Origin: Massospora cicadina
Lineage: Eukaryota; Entomophthoromycota; Entomophthoromycetes; Entomophthorales; Entomophthoraceae
DNA length: 64,000 nucleotides
Reading direction: 5' to 3'
Assembly (NCBI GenBank): GCA_022478985.1
Contig: JAKSZP010005677.1
Location: forward strand, 1 to 64,000
Shown piece by piece: positions 20,894 to 33,882 of the stretch. The position numbers were made by a program, and so were the translations under genes. A model generated the notes under the pieces. The model saw only the letters and a program-made list of their open reading frames with translations. It did not search any database and was not told the DNA's origin. Positions within the stretch are counted from its first letter, which is position 1; every line of letters starts with the position of its first letter.

Positions 20894-21419
20894 TCTCCCC
20901 ACTTAAACAATCATCAAGGGACAAAAAAAATGTGAGAGGGATATAGTAAATGAGAATCTATGCTTGTAGGCTTAATGCTTTACTAATACTCTTTATTGAA
21001 TTTAGCATGCGCCTGATTTAAGACAACCATTAGTGAGATTACTCCTAGTTTAGGCGTCCATGGATCTCTACTCGATGTTCTCAAAGAATTCTTTATACAT
21101 GTGTTGATTTCTAGCCCATGCAAAGCTATGGTTTTCTTCAATATAAGACAATTACTTTATATCAAAGGTAGGTAAGATTTATCAATTTTCATTTTATGGT
21201 TCCTAGACTTAGTATTAGAGAAGCGTAATGGAGTAAGTTTCACCTTGTAGATTTATTGTGTCTGTGTGAGTTTTTCATGATATTGGTTTGAACTCATATT
21301 CTCTTCATTAACACATGATTATAAATCTTAGGTTAGTGCAGGATGCTTCCTACATATTAAATGGAACGTTTAGTGCCCATTGGCAAGCAATAAGCGATAT
21401 AATATTAGGAAACATAAGA

Positions 21420-22020
21420 GGACAAGAAGAGGTTCCAACTGAACGCCTTGGCAGTAATCAACTTATGTAAAATACCAACAAAAGTACTATATGCTTGTTC
21501 TATGGTGCCGTTGGTCTTAGGGTAATATGCTTATAAGACTCCAATGTACATCAATCAGATCGTTCTGTCAAGAAATAGTTTGAGATTTAAATTTAGTCCA
21601 TAATCCATAAAGAGAAAATGCGGTCATCCATGCTGATTATATAGTTTTTATCTTAAAATAAACTTAGGCGCTGTCATAGCGCCTAGGTCTTTGTTTGCTT
21701 TGGTTTCCGCCCACTTTTTGAGGTGATTAATGGCCACAATTAAATATAAATTGCATTAAATACTGGGCCAAGGCCAAAATTGTTGATAGATATAATGTAC
21801 CAGGCATAGCTCAGGTTTAACTAATTGATAGGAGGTATCTTTATGGTAAGGGGATTCAATTTGGCATCTCCTGTGACAGTTGAGGGTCTCATGCATATCA
21901 AAATGCGTTGTTTTTAATAATAGTGCTGTTTCAACCGCTAAAAAATATATACCTTCTAAATGCCCAAGCCCCATCGCCTTGTGAGCTCAATAAAAATATC
22001 AGTTCACTCCATTGTTTAGA
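21420..22020 (-). pseudogene. Gypsy D integrase
   Basis: Minus strand. The core block YYPKTNGTIEQAYSTFVGIL near 21430-21530 corresponds to [17 protein letters not shown] of Gypsy A. HFDMHETLNCHRRC near 21860-21905 is the second half of the zinc-binding domain, with CX3C instead of CX2C. Stops throughout. Confidence 0.65.
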
Positions 22021-22249
22021 ATAAACAATATTGCTGGTTCCTAATTCTTTATAAAGCTTCCCATCTTTGACAATAGATATTATATTTCTAAGGAGCGCTG
22101 AACTTCTACTGATTCATTATCATTTTATGGGTAGACATCTTATTAGATAATCTATTATTCAAGTCAGCCGCTAAGGCCATGGTGGTCTTTTGAGATAAAA
22201 AAATTGCGCTTTATTGTTTTACGCTGGAGCAGTTGTTGTTTTTTAAAAT

Positions 22250-24480
22250 ATAAGCTTATAGTTTCAAAGCCCACCAGAACAGCTACCCTTCTGGCTCCCT
22301 CAGATTCTGTAATCAGCGAAGTGAAGTATGATCAGTTACTACTGTTAAATGCACTCTATGAATATAACTAGAGTTATTTTTATGTATAAATGACCTCCAG
22401 GCACCCCTTCTCCATTACTGTATAGTTTCTTTCAATACATCCAATGTTCAGCTGCAATAAGCTTATGGTGCTCAACTCCCTCATATTAGCTTGTGATAAC
22501 ACTATCCTAATGGCAGTGAGGGAGGCGTCCGTTAAAATGATTTTTGGCATATAAAATTAGGGTACATTAGTACTAACGCTTTGGTTAGGAAAATCCTTGA
22601 CTTGTAGAATGCTAACTGACAATTAGCCATCCTTTTAATGTTTTTGTGAAAATATTCAAGGTATATTGCTGAAGTGGCCGGTTGCTCAGGCGGTATTGAT
22701 TAAAAGGTTTTGCCACTTATAATAAGTTATCTATTTTTCCATAGGGTACATCACCAGGAAATTTGGATGGTCTAGTTCTTGGGATTTTAGGGCATTTACT
22801 CGTGGTTCTAAGTGTTAATAACCAAGTTATAGCATTATAAATATGTTACAATGGATTTTACTAAGCACCATAGAGCTCCTTTTAATCTCTTTTGGCAACA
22901 AAAAGGTTAAGTCCAAATCTCAACAGTAATACATCTATGTTTGGAATTTTTAGGACCAAATAAAATCAGTAATATTGGCAGATTCTGTGTAAGAAATTTA
23001 CTTAATATAGATTTATGGAAAGTAAAAATAATATGTCCAGGGATTAGAGCTGCATAAAATATAATTTGATGCATAAAAAAGCTATTTCTTCTTATAAGAA
23101 AATTTCTATTTGTATATTGGCATTAGGGTCAGTATATCATTTCTCTGATTATTTCTTATCTTATGAGTTTCTTCTAGGAATTATACTCTAGTCTCTTGCT
23201 AGTTTACAAATTTATGGCTGCTGTTCTGAGCATAACTGTTACTCCTGTTGTTTTGTGACTCCTGTGTCTCTTCACTGCATATAACCTGTTTATCTCACTT
23301 AATTGAGTTTGAAAACTGATTCGCTTCTCATTTTTGTAATATGCTTATTTCATCAAAGCCATATGATCAGGCAAACTCTCTTTATATGGGTTTTGGTAAT
23401 TATTTATCATTGGCAGTGAACTCAAAGATATAAAAGGTGTTCTCCAGGGGCGTCATTTGTGACATCATGCTCATACTCTTTTTGACTAGTAGTATACTGG
23501 TGCATCCTCTGACATCATGGTGAGTGGGTGTTGAATTATTGTAGCGGTCAGGGGGGTATATATAAGCCGTTGTCACAAGATTAAGATTGACTTAATCCTT
23601 TAAAAGAAGCTCTATAATATTGTAGATTTTAATTGCTGTCCATGCTGAGTAAGACTTGATTGTTATTCTAGACAGCTATACTATTAGCACAAATATTAGT
23701 ATTGAGTAAATTGGGGATTTTGTAAGGGGTATTTTCCTAGAGTGAGTAATTAGCTCCTTTAGTTAAGCTTTACTCAACAAGATAAATTTAAGGCTCACCA
23801 AATTTACTAAAATTTTCAACAAATTGACAATATTAAACATTATCTTCAGGAATACTTGGATGTCATGCTTGGTACTCACCCGTGTCAATCATCTAATTGC
23901 CTCAATTTTGCTGTCTGGGACTATGATCCCTGTTTGTAAATGAAAACTCTCAGATATTCAAATTTGTTTTTTTAAATAAGCTATACACTAACTGCTTATA
24001 TTTAAGATTAGCCTTAGTGATATGGTGAACTTACCTCCAATTGACTCAGATACCCACTAAACGTTTTAAAAGAATGTTTTAAAGATAAATAAATTAAAGC
24101 ATAGGAGATCTATAAATCACCTAGTATTCTGTTCATAGCTCATTAAAGTCACAGTGGTATTACACAGCCTTGCAGCATATGAGTGGGCTGATAAAGACCC
24201 TAGGCAGTAATCATATGGGACTTTTTGTTTCACTTTTGGCAGCTCAATATGATAATATCCAGAAAGTAAATCCATGGATGAGAATTATTGCGCGCCTCCC
24301 AAGAAGTCTAGCACTTCATCAATTCATGATAAAGAATATAAATCCTTTCTGGTAATATTTTTAACCTTAATTTAGTCTAATACACTCAATTTATCCATCC
24401 TTTATTAATGTATATACTGGGGAGGCCCAAGGACTCCTTGGAGGTACTATCATCCTCTGTTTAAAAGCTGATCAAGATTC
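22250..24480 (-). pseudogene. Gypsy D RT and RNase H
   Basis: RNase H: ERNYTVMEKGCLEVIYT near 22380-22435 and TDHTSL near 22325-22345 on the minus strand. RT start: an SPWASP-type block on the minus strand at about 24425-24440. Between them many stops and small deletions; I could not locate the YxDD block with confidence. Confidence 0.55.
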
Positions 24481-26478
24481 GTTATTTATACTTCATCAGC
24501 TACTTTTGACAGTCTAATTGAGTGCAACCAAATCAGCTGATGATTTTGGTATAAATATGATGTAGGGCGTCTATTGCACAGCCTAAGTCAATGTGTCTTT
24601 GGAAAATTATATATTTCCTCAAACAGGGCCAGTGCTTGGTCCTACTCATTCTTTTTAACCCAGAGATGCTTTCCCATGGATGAGAGCAAATAAACTGACC
24701 TATGTGGCCATCAAGGCCCAGTTCATCGGAGTTACCTGAATCATAAATATTATATTTATCATAAACAAAAAATATGAAAAAGATACAATTTTATGTTGAT
24801 TATATAAATTGGCACAAACATAGTTTGGCTAAAAGGACCTGGATTTCACAATGGTCTGGAAGTATTCCCAGGCGTGGAAACTGATTCTATATTAGTGTGG
24901 CAAAAAATACAAAAATATTTTTATATAAACATAGGGAAGTTTTTGAGTTGGGTTTTGGTTTTCTTAATAAGTTGGTAGCTTGCTGAAATAGTTAGATTAT
25001 GATTAGTTCTCATTCAAACGCCCTTAGATTCCACAATTGGTTTGAGAAATCGCTGTGTACAGCCACAAATCCATTGATAATCAAGTATTATTATGCCATC
25101 TTCTAATATGAGGTTACAAACCTGATTTTGAAGCATGGTCCTCATCTTCTATTTGTAGTATACCTTAAGGTAATAACCAAGTATATATAAAGTATTCTCC
25201 TCAAAGCAGCCTTAATTTCATAAGTCTTCATAAAAGTGGCTTCAATGAGAAAGTCATTTTTTGTGTAAAACCTTAGCAGGAGCGGATATTACTAGTGAGC
25301 CAAAAATGCAGCGGCAGCACATTATAAGCCTATAGAGAGATTGTTATTTGAGGCCCCACAGTAACGTATACATTTTAATGGTTGATTTCTGGTGCAAGGC
25401 CAATTCTTGTCCATTTTAATGACACAATAGAATTTGGTGCACCAATGTCACAAAAGATCTTAATTTGAGCTTATTAACATCAAACCCATATTATACATTT
25501 CACATAATAGGCGTCAGCTGCATTGACTAAGTTAAGATACAAAGTCTCATATTGATCTAAATAAGATTGTAGGTCTTCACAGTAAAGTGGGCTTGATTCC
25601 CTTAAAGCCCCAATAGATTGGTCATGTGATCTCCATCTAATTTTTGGTATCATTAGAAGTGACCAGAAGATCTTGTTAGACCAGCTGTTGGATATAAGAC
25701 TTTACCTCTACCTTTATGTAAATTACACAGCGCTGGTGATGACAAGTGATAGAAACTTCTCCATCCTCAGTTATTACTAGAAGATAAACCACAGGTGCCA
25801 AAGTGCCATGGTTTATCAGAGGCCCTTCAGTTGTTCTTTATGGGAAGTCAATTTTGATACTAATTGGGATATACAAGAGTTAGCAGAAGTAAATTATCCC
25901 TTTTATTTTTTTCCTCATCTTTTTCACAAACCCTCATCAGTATCAGATTACAAAAATATACTTTGGTCTCAACACATATAGCATGGGAGCGCTTTGCACA
26001 GTACCCTAACTGTTTGAATATACAACAAGTGAAAACACTCTTGTCTGATATACCGTTGCAAGTTCTATAAGACTAGTTTAATTATTGACTTAAAATTATG
26101 AACCAATTATCTATTTTTCTGTGCACTGGTTGTCTGAGGTTAGGGGCTAAAAGTTACTGCGCTTGAGTAACAATAATTAACCCACTTATTAAAGTTAAGT
26201 TACTCATTGAGCACTGACAACAATACTATTAATGTTCTATATAGGGGCTCACAAGCGTGGCAGAGAGAAATCTGTGCGTCAAAAATGTTTATCCACTTAG
26301 CTCCATACAAAATATTAGCTTCATGCATAAAGCATTTAACAAAGGGTGCAACAGACTCATCTTTATTGAGGGTATTTAAGAAACAATTTTCTTCTACACT
26401 GTCTTTGGTTCTGTTCTGCCAAACTCATATATAATAAGTTCAGTGGTGTTGCGGTAAGTCAAATTAACTTCACATACT

Positions 26479-26522
26479 TTTTTATTTTTTAGCACTAGGT
26501 GGTCCCAACCTAAAGGGGGGAT
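26479..26522 (-). mobile_element. Micro-insertion of the beta2 3' end, about 44 bp
   Basis: Tail TTTTTTAGCACTAGGTGGTC and CCAACCTAAAGGGGGG, flanked by AACTTCACATA (26467-26477) and AACTTCATATA (26523-26533). Slightly more diverged than the neighbouring insertion. Confidence 0.75.
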
Positions 26523-26538
26523 AACTTCATATAATTTT

Positions 26539-26575
26539 TTTAGTACTAGATGGTCCCAACCCGAGGGGGATTCAT
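26539..26575 (-). mobile_element. Second micro-insertion of the beta2 3' end at the same site, 37 bp
   Basis: TTTAGTACTAGATGGTCCCA and on to GGGGGATTCAT, flanked by perfect 15 bp repeats ACTTCATATAATTTT (26524-26538, 26576-26590). The target lies within the right TSD copy of the previous insertion, so it came second. Confidence 0.85.
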
Positions 26576-27557
26576 ACTTCATATAATTTTGACATTACTA
26601 ATTTCTGGCTTTCAGAGTCTATTAAATTCATTAAAGTATCTAACTTAGTGATATCAGAGGCACCACTATGCTTAGTTCAACAAGGTAGTAAATTTGTATG
26701 CATTTCCATTTTTGTAAAATGTGGGAATCTAATTGGATTATACAAAGCATGATATCCTTTTACACAGGAGGCACAAAAGCCTCACAGATTTTTATTGGAC
26801 TCAGGGTTATCTGATTGAGGAGAAGAAGTAAAATGACTTTAAACTATTGAAGTAGCTGAAGTGTAAGGCTGCCTAAAGTAAGCAGAAGCCATCAAGCTAA
26901 CCTTTATTTATGGGGAGGTCAATGCAAAAGTAATATGCTATATGAAACCACAAGAATATCCTGCCTGAAATACCCAAAATTGATAATATTGTTAAACAAG
27001 TAGAGGTTAAAGGCGCAAATGGCGCCTCACAAATGTCAGTATTAATGCCAGTATATAGTTAAGCTAATGACCTAAAACAACAAATTGTAAACTAACAATG
27101 GGATTTGTTTGGCATACTAAAGAAATAGAGGCGTTTTACCTTAAATTTTTGTTCAACCAGTTTGAGTTTTTGTCTGGAAGCTAAAAAGTAAATTTTTAAC
27201 TCTTTTATCCTTATGACTTGGAAGTGGACTAAAGTATGCAGAATGTTAATCTCCATGTCATGGTCAGAGAATTAGCAAGTAGTTCTATTAATGTTTTTCT
27301 CAAGACCATAAAGGCATCATTGAGGTACATAGGTTTTTTAACTAAAGCTAAAACTTGGTAATTTCAAGTTAAAGATATCAAAGAATTAGCCATGTTGTCT
27401 ATTCATTTTATCACTGTGGTGACAAATAGCTTTAACAGAAGTATGATAAGCCTCCTGGGCCAGCCGCTTCAGTGTCCTTAGGTTGCAATGTATCAGCAGA
27501 AAAATATTTTTCTATATCTCATTAAATTAACGTTGAATAAAGCAAATAATGTGCTGC

Positions 27558-27574
27558 CCCTATAGTGAGCACTA
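27558..27574 (-). other. Primer-binding site of Gypsy D
   Basis: TAGTGCTCACTATAGGG on the minus strand next to the 5' LTR. Same core as in Gypsy A, B and C. Confidence 0.65.
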
Positions 27575-27579
27575 ATTTT

Positions 27580-28432
27580 TGGAACTGGTACTTAGTTGTC
27601 AAGTTTTTATAGTACAGGGGTGTTTATTACTTAAAATAATATGGTACAGTATGAATATAGTGAGCTTACAAAAAATAGCCAATAAAACCTTCTTTGTTAA
27701 AAATAGGGTTTTATAAAAAATAGAAATGGAGAACACACTTTATATTGAATAGTGACAGTGGCTCAGGTCTTTCAGAGGGTAGTATTTCATCTTTATTTTG
27801 GACAAGATAGTATAAAAACAAGATTTGTTCAGAATGGCAGTCTCTTTAATTACTCCTTCAAATCCTTTAATCCTCTTGGCGTAAATAATTGATAACTTGA
27901 TAGCACTGGAGAAATTATAGTCAATAGCATAATAGTCAGAATACAGGGACACTTTACCAATAGACTTGGTTTAATAACATAATAATAGCAATTAGCCAAT
28001 TACAACCAAGACACTAAAAATGACCAAAAGGGAATTGTGGCCTATTAATGACAAGTTTAAGCAAACATATGACAAAATAGTTGATAATGAATAATAAAAA
28101 TATTTGATACAAAAACCAGGCCTGTGAGTGAGGTAGTTGAGGTATTAGGGAATAGAGATTTACATTGTGGGATTAGGGATTTAATCTTCATTTGTACCTA
28201 CCTGAAATTTGAGACACTTGATATATTAACCAATAGTGATTAAATATGGCTTGACAATTACATATAAAATGTGGGCTGTGAGGCAAGGTAATCCTTTTTA
28301 AATTAAACATATATAGATTACATTAACGTTTTGGCCAGATTGATCAAAGCTTATGTTTACATATTAATGGTGTATAAAATTAAGTAGATAGAAATATATA
28401 TATATATATGGCTGTACAAACCAATTGCAACA
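27580..28432 (-). repeat. 5' LTR of Gypsy D
   Basis: Starts TGGAACTGG beside the PBS and ends ATTGCAACA. Homologous in blocks to 20140-20893. Contains a (TA)n run at 28396-28409. Confidence 0.7.
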
Positions 28433-29061
28433 AGGTGTACTTAATTAGATCTGTTATTAAATTAGCCTTATTGGTCTAAAATTAGTTAGAGACCTTTGGT
28501 TAAGAGGACGCTGCTTACTTCATGGTACTAATAGGTCAACAAGGTTCAAACTTACTGAGATTATAATTCCTTAGATTCGCTATAAAGTGCCATTATAGCC
28601 TACTATAGTAGCTAACTCAATTTTATAAGAAAATAAAATTTGGAGCAAACAAGAGGAAGATATTATTATCAAATTTTTTGAGAATCTACCAAACACTTCT
28701 ATAAATATATTCTCATTTAAATTTTAGTCAGCCAAAATCTTCTGAAAAAACAATGTATTAAATGTAATATCAAAAAATACACTTTATCTCATTAATATTA
28801 GGTGAAATATATAATATTATAAGGGTAGTGGATAGCCTAGTTAGGTGGAGCATTTAATTATTTCTGTGGGAGTAATCAATAGATTTTACCCCTTGTATAT
28901 TTAAGTTACAAATTTTGGGGCTTCTGTTGGCCAGTAAGTTATTTTATTTAAACTTTAGGATACCGGATGATGGTTTTGGAATAAACTTCTTCACCACAGT
29001 AGAGATGGAAAAATTATTGTTTCACTTTAATAACTTAAATTGAAGCCAAATTTTAATTTTT
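28433..29061. other. Sequence between Gypsy D and B, ending in the 5' end of a beta2 copy
   Basis: No coding signal. The last about 75 bp (TTTCACTTTAATAACTTAA, then GCCAAATTTTAA) resemble the leader upstream of the beta2 reading at 59390-59440. They are continued beyond Gypsy B at 46398, so they are probably the start of the beta2 copy ending at 48293. Confidence 0.45.
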
Positions 29062-29519
29062 TGTTAACTTTTAGCGTTATTGGTTAAATCCGCCAAACTT
29101 GTTGCACAGGATACTTATCACTGATCAATGAATGGACCATATGAAGATCACCATTCATTATAAAAAGTGATATAAAATTTGGAGCTATCGCCCCTATTGA
29201 CACTTTTATTATATATAAAAAATCGCAGAACCTCTCTTCAGACTATTAAAAACCTCCCATTCTCTTTTACCACACAACTCTTTCCTTGGTATTCTTAGTC
29301 AATTCCAACCCTTCCACTTACTAATCTCATATTCATTAATTTTAGGACATTTGTCTATCTCAAGGTTTTGGCGGAATTCCCTTGATTTTCCAAACTATTG
29401 ATACTATGATCAAATTGCTTCTCATCATATAATTTTCCACTCAATCTCAAGAAGATCTTGACTCATATACTACAATCTGCCAGATATATGGCTTATCATC
29501 CAGTCATATTAATTTCTCA
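29062..29519 (-). repeat. 3' LTR of Gypsy B
   Basis: Starts TGTTAACTTTTAGCG and ends AATTTCTCA. Collinear with 45894-46397 except that the 35 bp made of a micro-insertion and one TSD copy are absent here. The minus-strand polypurine tract TTCAAGGGGGGTAATTT adjoins it (29520-29536). Confidence 0.88.
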
Positions 29520-29586
29520 AAATTACCCCCCTTGAATGGACATTAAGCTCATATTGCTTGTATGCTTAGAGGAACTTTGTGTGGAT

Positions 29587-30764
29587 TCAGTTGTTAATCT
29601 GACCACCCATGGGTTCCTTAATGCTGTAGGCATTAATACCAGTCTCCTCAATTATTTCAAACAGTCCAGTCCAAATGCTAGTGAGCTTGTTCTTCTGTCC
29701 AGATCCATGTTGGTTGTGGAACAAGACATGATCTCCTACGGTGAACTGTGGGAGTTCTCTGCATCTACTTTGGTCAGCCACCTAATTGTGAATCTTATTA
29801 CCAAAGCTGGTATAATATGCTTCCGTTTGTAGTTTAATCAGTGTCTCCATTAAATTAGTCAAATAATGCTGCGGTTCTACACTGCCAGTATCCTCCACAC
29901 ATGACTAGAGCAGAGCAGGTAAGGCCAAATCTCTACCATAGAGAAGCTGGAAAGGACTCGTGCCAGCGGATGAGTGGTAGCTGATATTATATGCAAAAAC
30001 AGCTATTGGTAAGAGGGTACTCCATTTAGAGGGTCAATCTTTCACAAGCTTGCGGAGAATGTTTAACAATGTTCCATTGACCCGTTCCACCATTTCATTG
30101 GATTCTGGATGGTAGGGTATAGTCAAGACCCTTCAGTTTGCCATTAATTTGTTCAGCTTGGCCAGGATATGCGATGTAAAATTGATTCTGTTGTCCGTGA
30201 GGATGAACTGTGGACAGCCATGTCGCTGTATAACACACTCCATGATAAATTTGGTGGTGGTGACAGCCCCCAAATCATTAATGGCCCTGGCTTCCACCCA
30301 TCTTGTCAAGTGATCAATTGCTATGATTATATACTTGGATTAGTTCACGCCATTTTGCAAAGGCCCTACCACGTCAAGAGAAACTATATGTCATGAAAAC
30401 TGGGGCTTAACCAGCTGGTATGTGATCTTCTTGTGGAAATGTTTCTCCACTTGGCACTGATAACAACAACTAACCATCTCCAGAATATCATAATGCATGC
30501 TCTCCCAGTAGCGGGTTGCAAGAACTTCAACGTTTTCTGTAAATCTCCATGCCCTGCCACCCTATGTGCATCCAAGATAATCACTGACTTGGCAGAGGTT
30601 TTTGGGAAATTCAGCGTCAAATCTCCAATACGCTTATATAGTTCCCCATCACGTAAGAAGGTATTATGTCTAAACCCATCTAACACTTTGATCACTTGCG
30701 GTGGCTCATCATGATACTTGCCCACCACCATCTTCTCATACATAATGTCAGCTATGTATGCCAT
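29587..30764 (-). pseudogene. Gypsy B integrase
   Basis: Minus strand. Zinc-binding half: HRVAGH (HX4H) near 30580 and CCYQC near 30475. Core: DHLTRWVEARAINDLGAV near 30270-30325, FILTDNRINF near 30170-30200, [17 protein letters not shown] near 30070-30120, FAYNISYHSS near 29970-30000. C-terminal module at 29587-29781 (VGDHVLFHNQHGSGQKNKLT, IWTGLFEII). Close relative of Gypsy A's integrase. Frameshifts and stops between blocks. Confidence 0.82.
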
Positions 30765-30803
30765 AATGGCAACCGTTGGTAGCCATGAAAGACAGTCTGC
30801 ATT

Positions 30804-31136
30804 TTATTGTTTCACCCCCAGCTGGTGTATAATCTCAAAATCATACGCTTGGAGCTTCAATGCCCATTTCATGATCCATCCTTCAGGTTCACAGAGATTT
30901 TGCAGCCAACGCAAGGATGCATTATCTGTTACCACTTGTAATTTTACCCCATGTAGGTATACCCAGAACTGTTTATATGTATATATCACCACTAAGCACT
31001 CCCGCTTGGTCATGGTGTAATTCCGTTCATGACAATTTAAGATTTGGCTGCAAAAGGCAACAGGGTGCTCTACACCGTCATCATCATTCTGAGATAATAC
31101 TGCCCCTATGGAGGAAAGTGATGTATCCTTTTGCAC
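30804..31136 (-). pseudogene. Gypsy B RNase H
   Basis: An open 110-codon frame, minus strand. DTSLSSIGAVLSQND (expected DAS), NCHERNYTMTKRECLVVIYT, VTDNASLRWLQNLCEPEG, MKWALKLQAYDFEI. The start of the frame is inside the domain, so it is a fragment of the Pol reading. Confidence 0.82.
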
Positions 31137-32980
31137 TATAAATTGCTTTTAAAGTTGGGATATTGCAAAATTGGCACGCTTGCCAACACTGTTTGCAAGG
31201 CATCAAAAGCGTTTTGACATCATTCCGTTCAGTCAAAGGTGGCGTTTTTCTTCAATAACTCAAAGAATGGTGCCCCAAAACAACTGAAGTTAGTAATGAA
31301 CCACGTGTAGTACTTACCATTCCCAAAAACACTTGGATATCTCGCTCATTTCCTGGATAAGTCATCTTACAGATGGCCTCCACCTTTGCCAGCTGAGTTT
31401 AAGGCCCTTTGAGTCCACTACAAAACCAAGTTATTCTAATTGCTCCTTAAAAATGACACTTCTGAGGCTTGATCTTGATGTTAGCATCTGAAGGTGGCGG
31501 AAAACTTGTTCCAAATGATTCATATGTTCCATGAACATCTGAGAGAATACATTGATATTGTCGAGGTAAACTGGATCTAGGAGAGCTTCAGGTCGCCTAA
31601 AATTGTTTCCATCACCCGCTGGAACGTAGCTGGGGCGTTACATAACCCTTGGGCATATGCATAAATTGGAACAACCCCTTATAGGTGATTATAGCGCATT
31701 TTTCCTCTTCTGCCACTGGAAACTTGATCTATCAGCACCCCAATATCAACCCATGGCAGAAAAAAATTAGCCCCTCCCAGTCAATCTAAAGTGACATCAA
31801 TCCGTGGAAGAGGGTAGGAATCTTTCTTTGTGATGCTATTAAGTAATCTTTCAGTATTCAATAACCAGCTGGTTGGTGCCATCTTTTTTCTTAACAATAA
31901 GCACCGGTGATGCCCACAGGCTCTTGATTGGCTCAAACATCCCTTGTTTAATTAATTTATCTACCTCATTGGAGACAGCCTCCAACACCACTTTTGAGTG
32001 CTAAATAGGTCATGAACAATTTATAACAATCGAGTTTGTCTCAATTAGTTGCATTTTGACATAAATTTTGATTTTCTAAATCTGAGTCAAATTGCTTTAA
32101 AAATACTTTTGGCTCAGTCTTTTTGGGCGCTGGGTTGTTCCTCACCTGAGTTGAAGATTAGGCTCATATGAGCCTAATCAATGATTTGGGTGAGACCCCC
32201 AAAGGCCAGCCTTTATAAGGCGCACCCACCAATTCCAAAGCTCACTTCAGAATTTTGCCCCTAGCATTTTCTTCCTGAGGATCATTGTTGGTTGCTCCCC
32301 AGATGAGCTCTGGTCAGCAGGGTCCCTTTTTATATCCTGGATAAAAATAAAGGTTGCTTCAGGGTTAGCATACCTCGCTTACCTGTTGGTCTTTTTTGGG
32401 TGCAGAGTCAAGGAGCTTTTGAGTGGTTGGAATGAGCCAACCTCCAGAGGACTTTGCATAACCAATTAGTAGTAGGCAATGTTTGGCGCTTTTGGTACCA
32501 CAAACCTCTGCCTACTCAGTTAGGCTGCTTAAGGTTGCTTGTTAATGCGCCAAAGAATTATTTTATTATATGGCTTTAGAAACTGAGATTTTCCATCCAT
32601 TACACAAATGGAGGGTGATCTCATGTGTCTACCCAATGCACCCCCCTTGTGTACACCCCAAATTGTGGTCATCAGAAGCAAATATATCATGGTATTTTTC
32701 AAATAGTGCCATCTCCCTATCTTTCTGTTCCTCTGAAAGTCTGTTCAGAGCTTCCCGCAGAACCACTGTCATTACGCCAAATGAGAATTTTACTGGTAGG
32801 CTTAGGTCCTCCCATGAGCTGAAGTCGTGAATATGGTGAGCCTCATCAATAGGAGCCAGGTGTAAATAAGCCACAACTTGGTGCCTTTGAACCGTCATAG
32901 CCCCTTCTGCAGGTTTGCTATCAGCACCTTCACTTTCCCCTGCCTGGTAACAATAGCTTAGGAACCACATGAGGTTCAAG
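31137..32980 (-). pseudogene. Gypsy B reverse transcriptase
   Basis: Minus strand. An upstream lead-in region at 32629-32979 (RLSEEQKDREMALFEKYHDI, FASDDHNLGCTQG) precedes the RT in this group. Palm: the catalytic block VYLDNINVFSQ at about 31540-31570, with the second Asp changed to Asn. Further blocks between 31600 and 32000 are split by stops. Confidence 0.7.
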
Positions 32981-32999
32981 CTGGGATTGCTGGTAGGGC

Positions 33000-33570
33000 C
33001 CCATAATCACCCTGTATAAACCTTCTGAGATGTTAATTTCAAGCTCGTCCTTGATATGACCTGATGCCAAATGGTATACTTATAGTGCAAGCAGCTTGTA
33101 GCAGAATACCTTTGTATTTGTAGATCTGGTTGGAGAGGGTTCTGGTCCTCCACTTCATATGCCAATATCGGACAGGAATCACCCTGTAGTTGTATTCCAA
33201 GTTGATCTTAGTGGAGAGGATCAGGTCCTCTGGGACTCCACTTGAGGTAAAGTAAAAGGGGATCTGTTGTCCCAAGATAAATATCGTTTCTTATGCCATA
33301 TTGACCATGCCCAGATCCCCACATGAACGCAGAACTGATCAATATGTCATAGTTAATATTTGGCAGAGCCACCGCTGGAGTGGAAGCCCTAACTGAACCA
33401 AATTGCAGTGGTAACGCGCTGTAAGCTCTTTCTGACACAGTGCTCTGTGCCCCACGTCTCATGCACTACTCTGTGTTCCACATCAGGCTTCAGCGGCATC
33501 TTAGCCATGAGCTTGGTGGAGATTATATTAACTGGGGCATCAGTATCTATAATAGTTTAGATATTTATGT
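33000..33570 (-). pseudogene. Gypsy B aspartic protease region
   Basis: Minus strand. The active-site block reads DTDAPVNIISTKLMAK near 33500-33547, so the Gly of DTG is Asp (G to A). The C-terminal block NINYDILISSAFM near 33330-33370 corresponds to the DILIGxxFL motif. Linker sequence to RT follows (33039-33275). Inactive. Confidence 0.65.
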
Positions 33571-33882
33571 TCTGAACAAAAAGATCACAATAGGTACACT
33601 CCAAATAAGAAGAGCTATTGGTGTTTATTATGTGAACGTCCAAGGGTTTTTTGTTACCAATAAAAAGTAACAATACCAGCACTGCCATAAGGATACTCCT
33701 GAGCAATCTTTTCTACTGGAATGTTTACATTAACCCCACTAGGGAGACGACGTCTATTGAGGGTCCAACATCACTTGTGCCGTTTTGTTCAAGGATTTGC
33801 TAAGCATATGGCTTTTGCACATCTCAGCAGAACTCAGAGCCTGTAGGGTGATGGTCACTCACTTTTATTTAGGCTGGTTTAT

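Larger units (their letters stand above)
24481..27557 (-). pseudogene. Gypsy D gag/protease region, decayed
   Basis: Where gag and protease are expected. Only short open pieces, no DTG or knuckle recognisable. Contains the double micro-insertion at 26479-26575. Confidence 0.35.
20140..28432 (-). mobile_element. Gypsy D, minus strand, heavily decayed
   Basis: Two related LTRs (about 20140-20893 and 27580-28432) flank 6.7 kb of internal DNA. From high to low coordinate: PBS, gag-like region, RT, RNase H, integrase, PPT. LTR similarity is clear in blocks such as GATAGCACTG, AAAACAAGAT, and the end ATTGCARCA, but much lower than between the A LTRs, so D is older. It hosts three beta2 micro-insertions. 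Confidence 0.75.
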
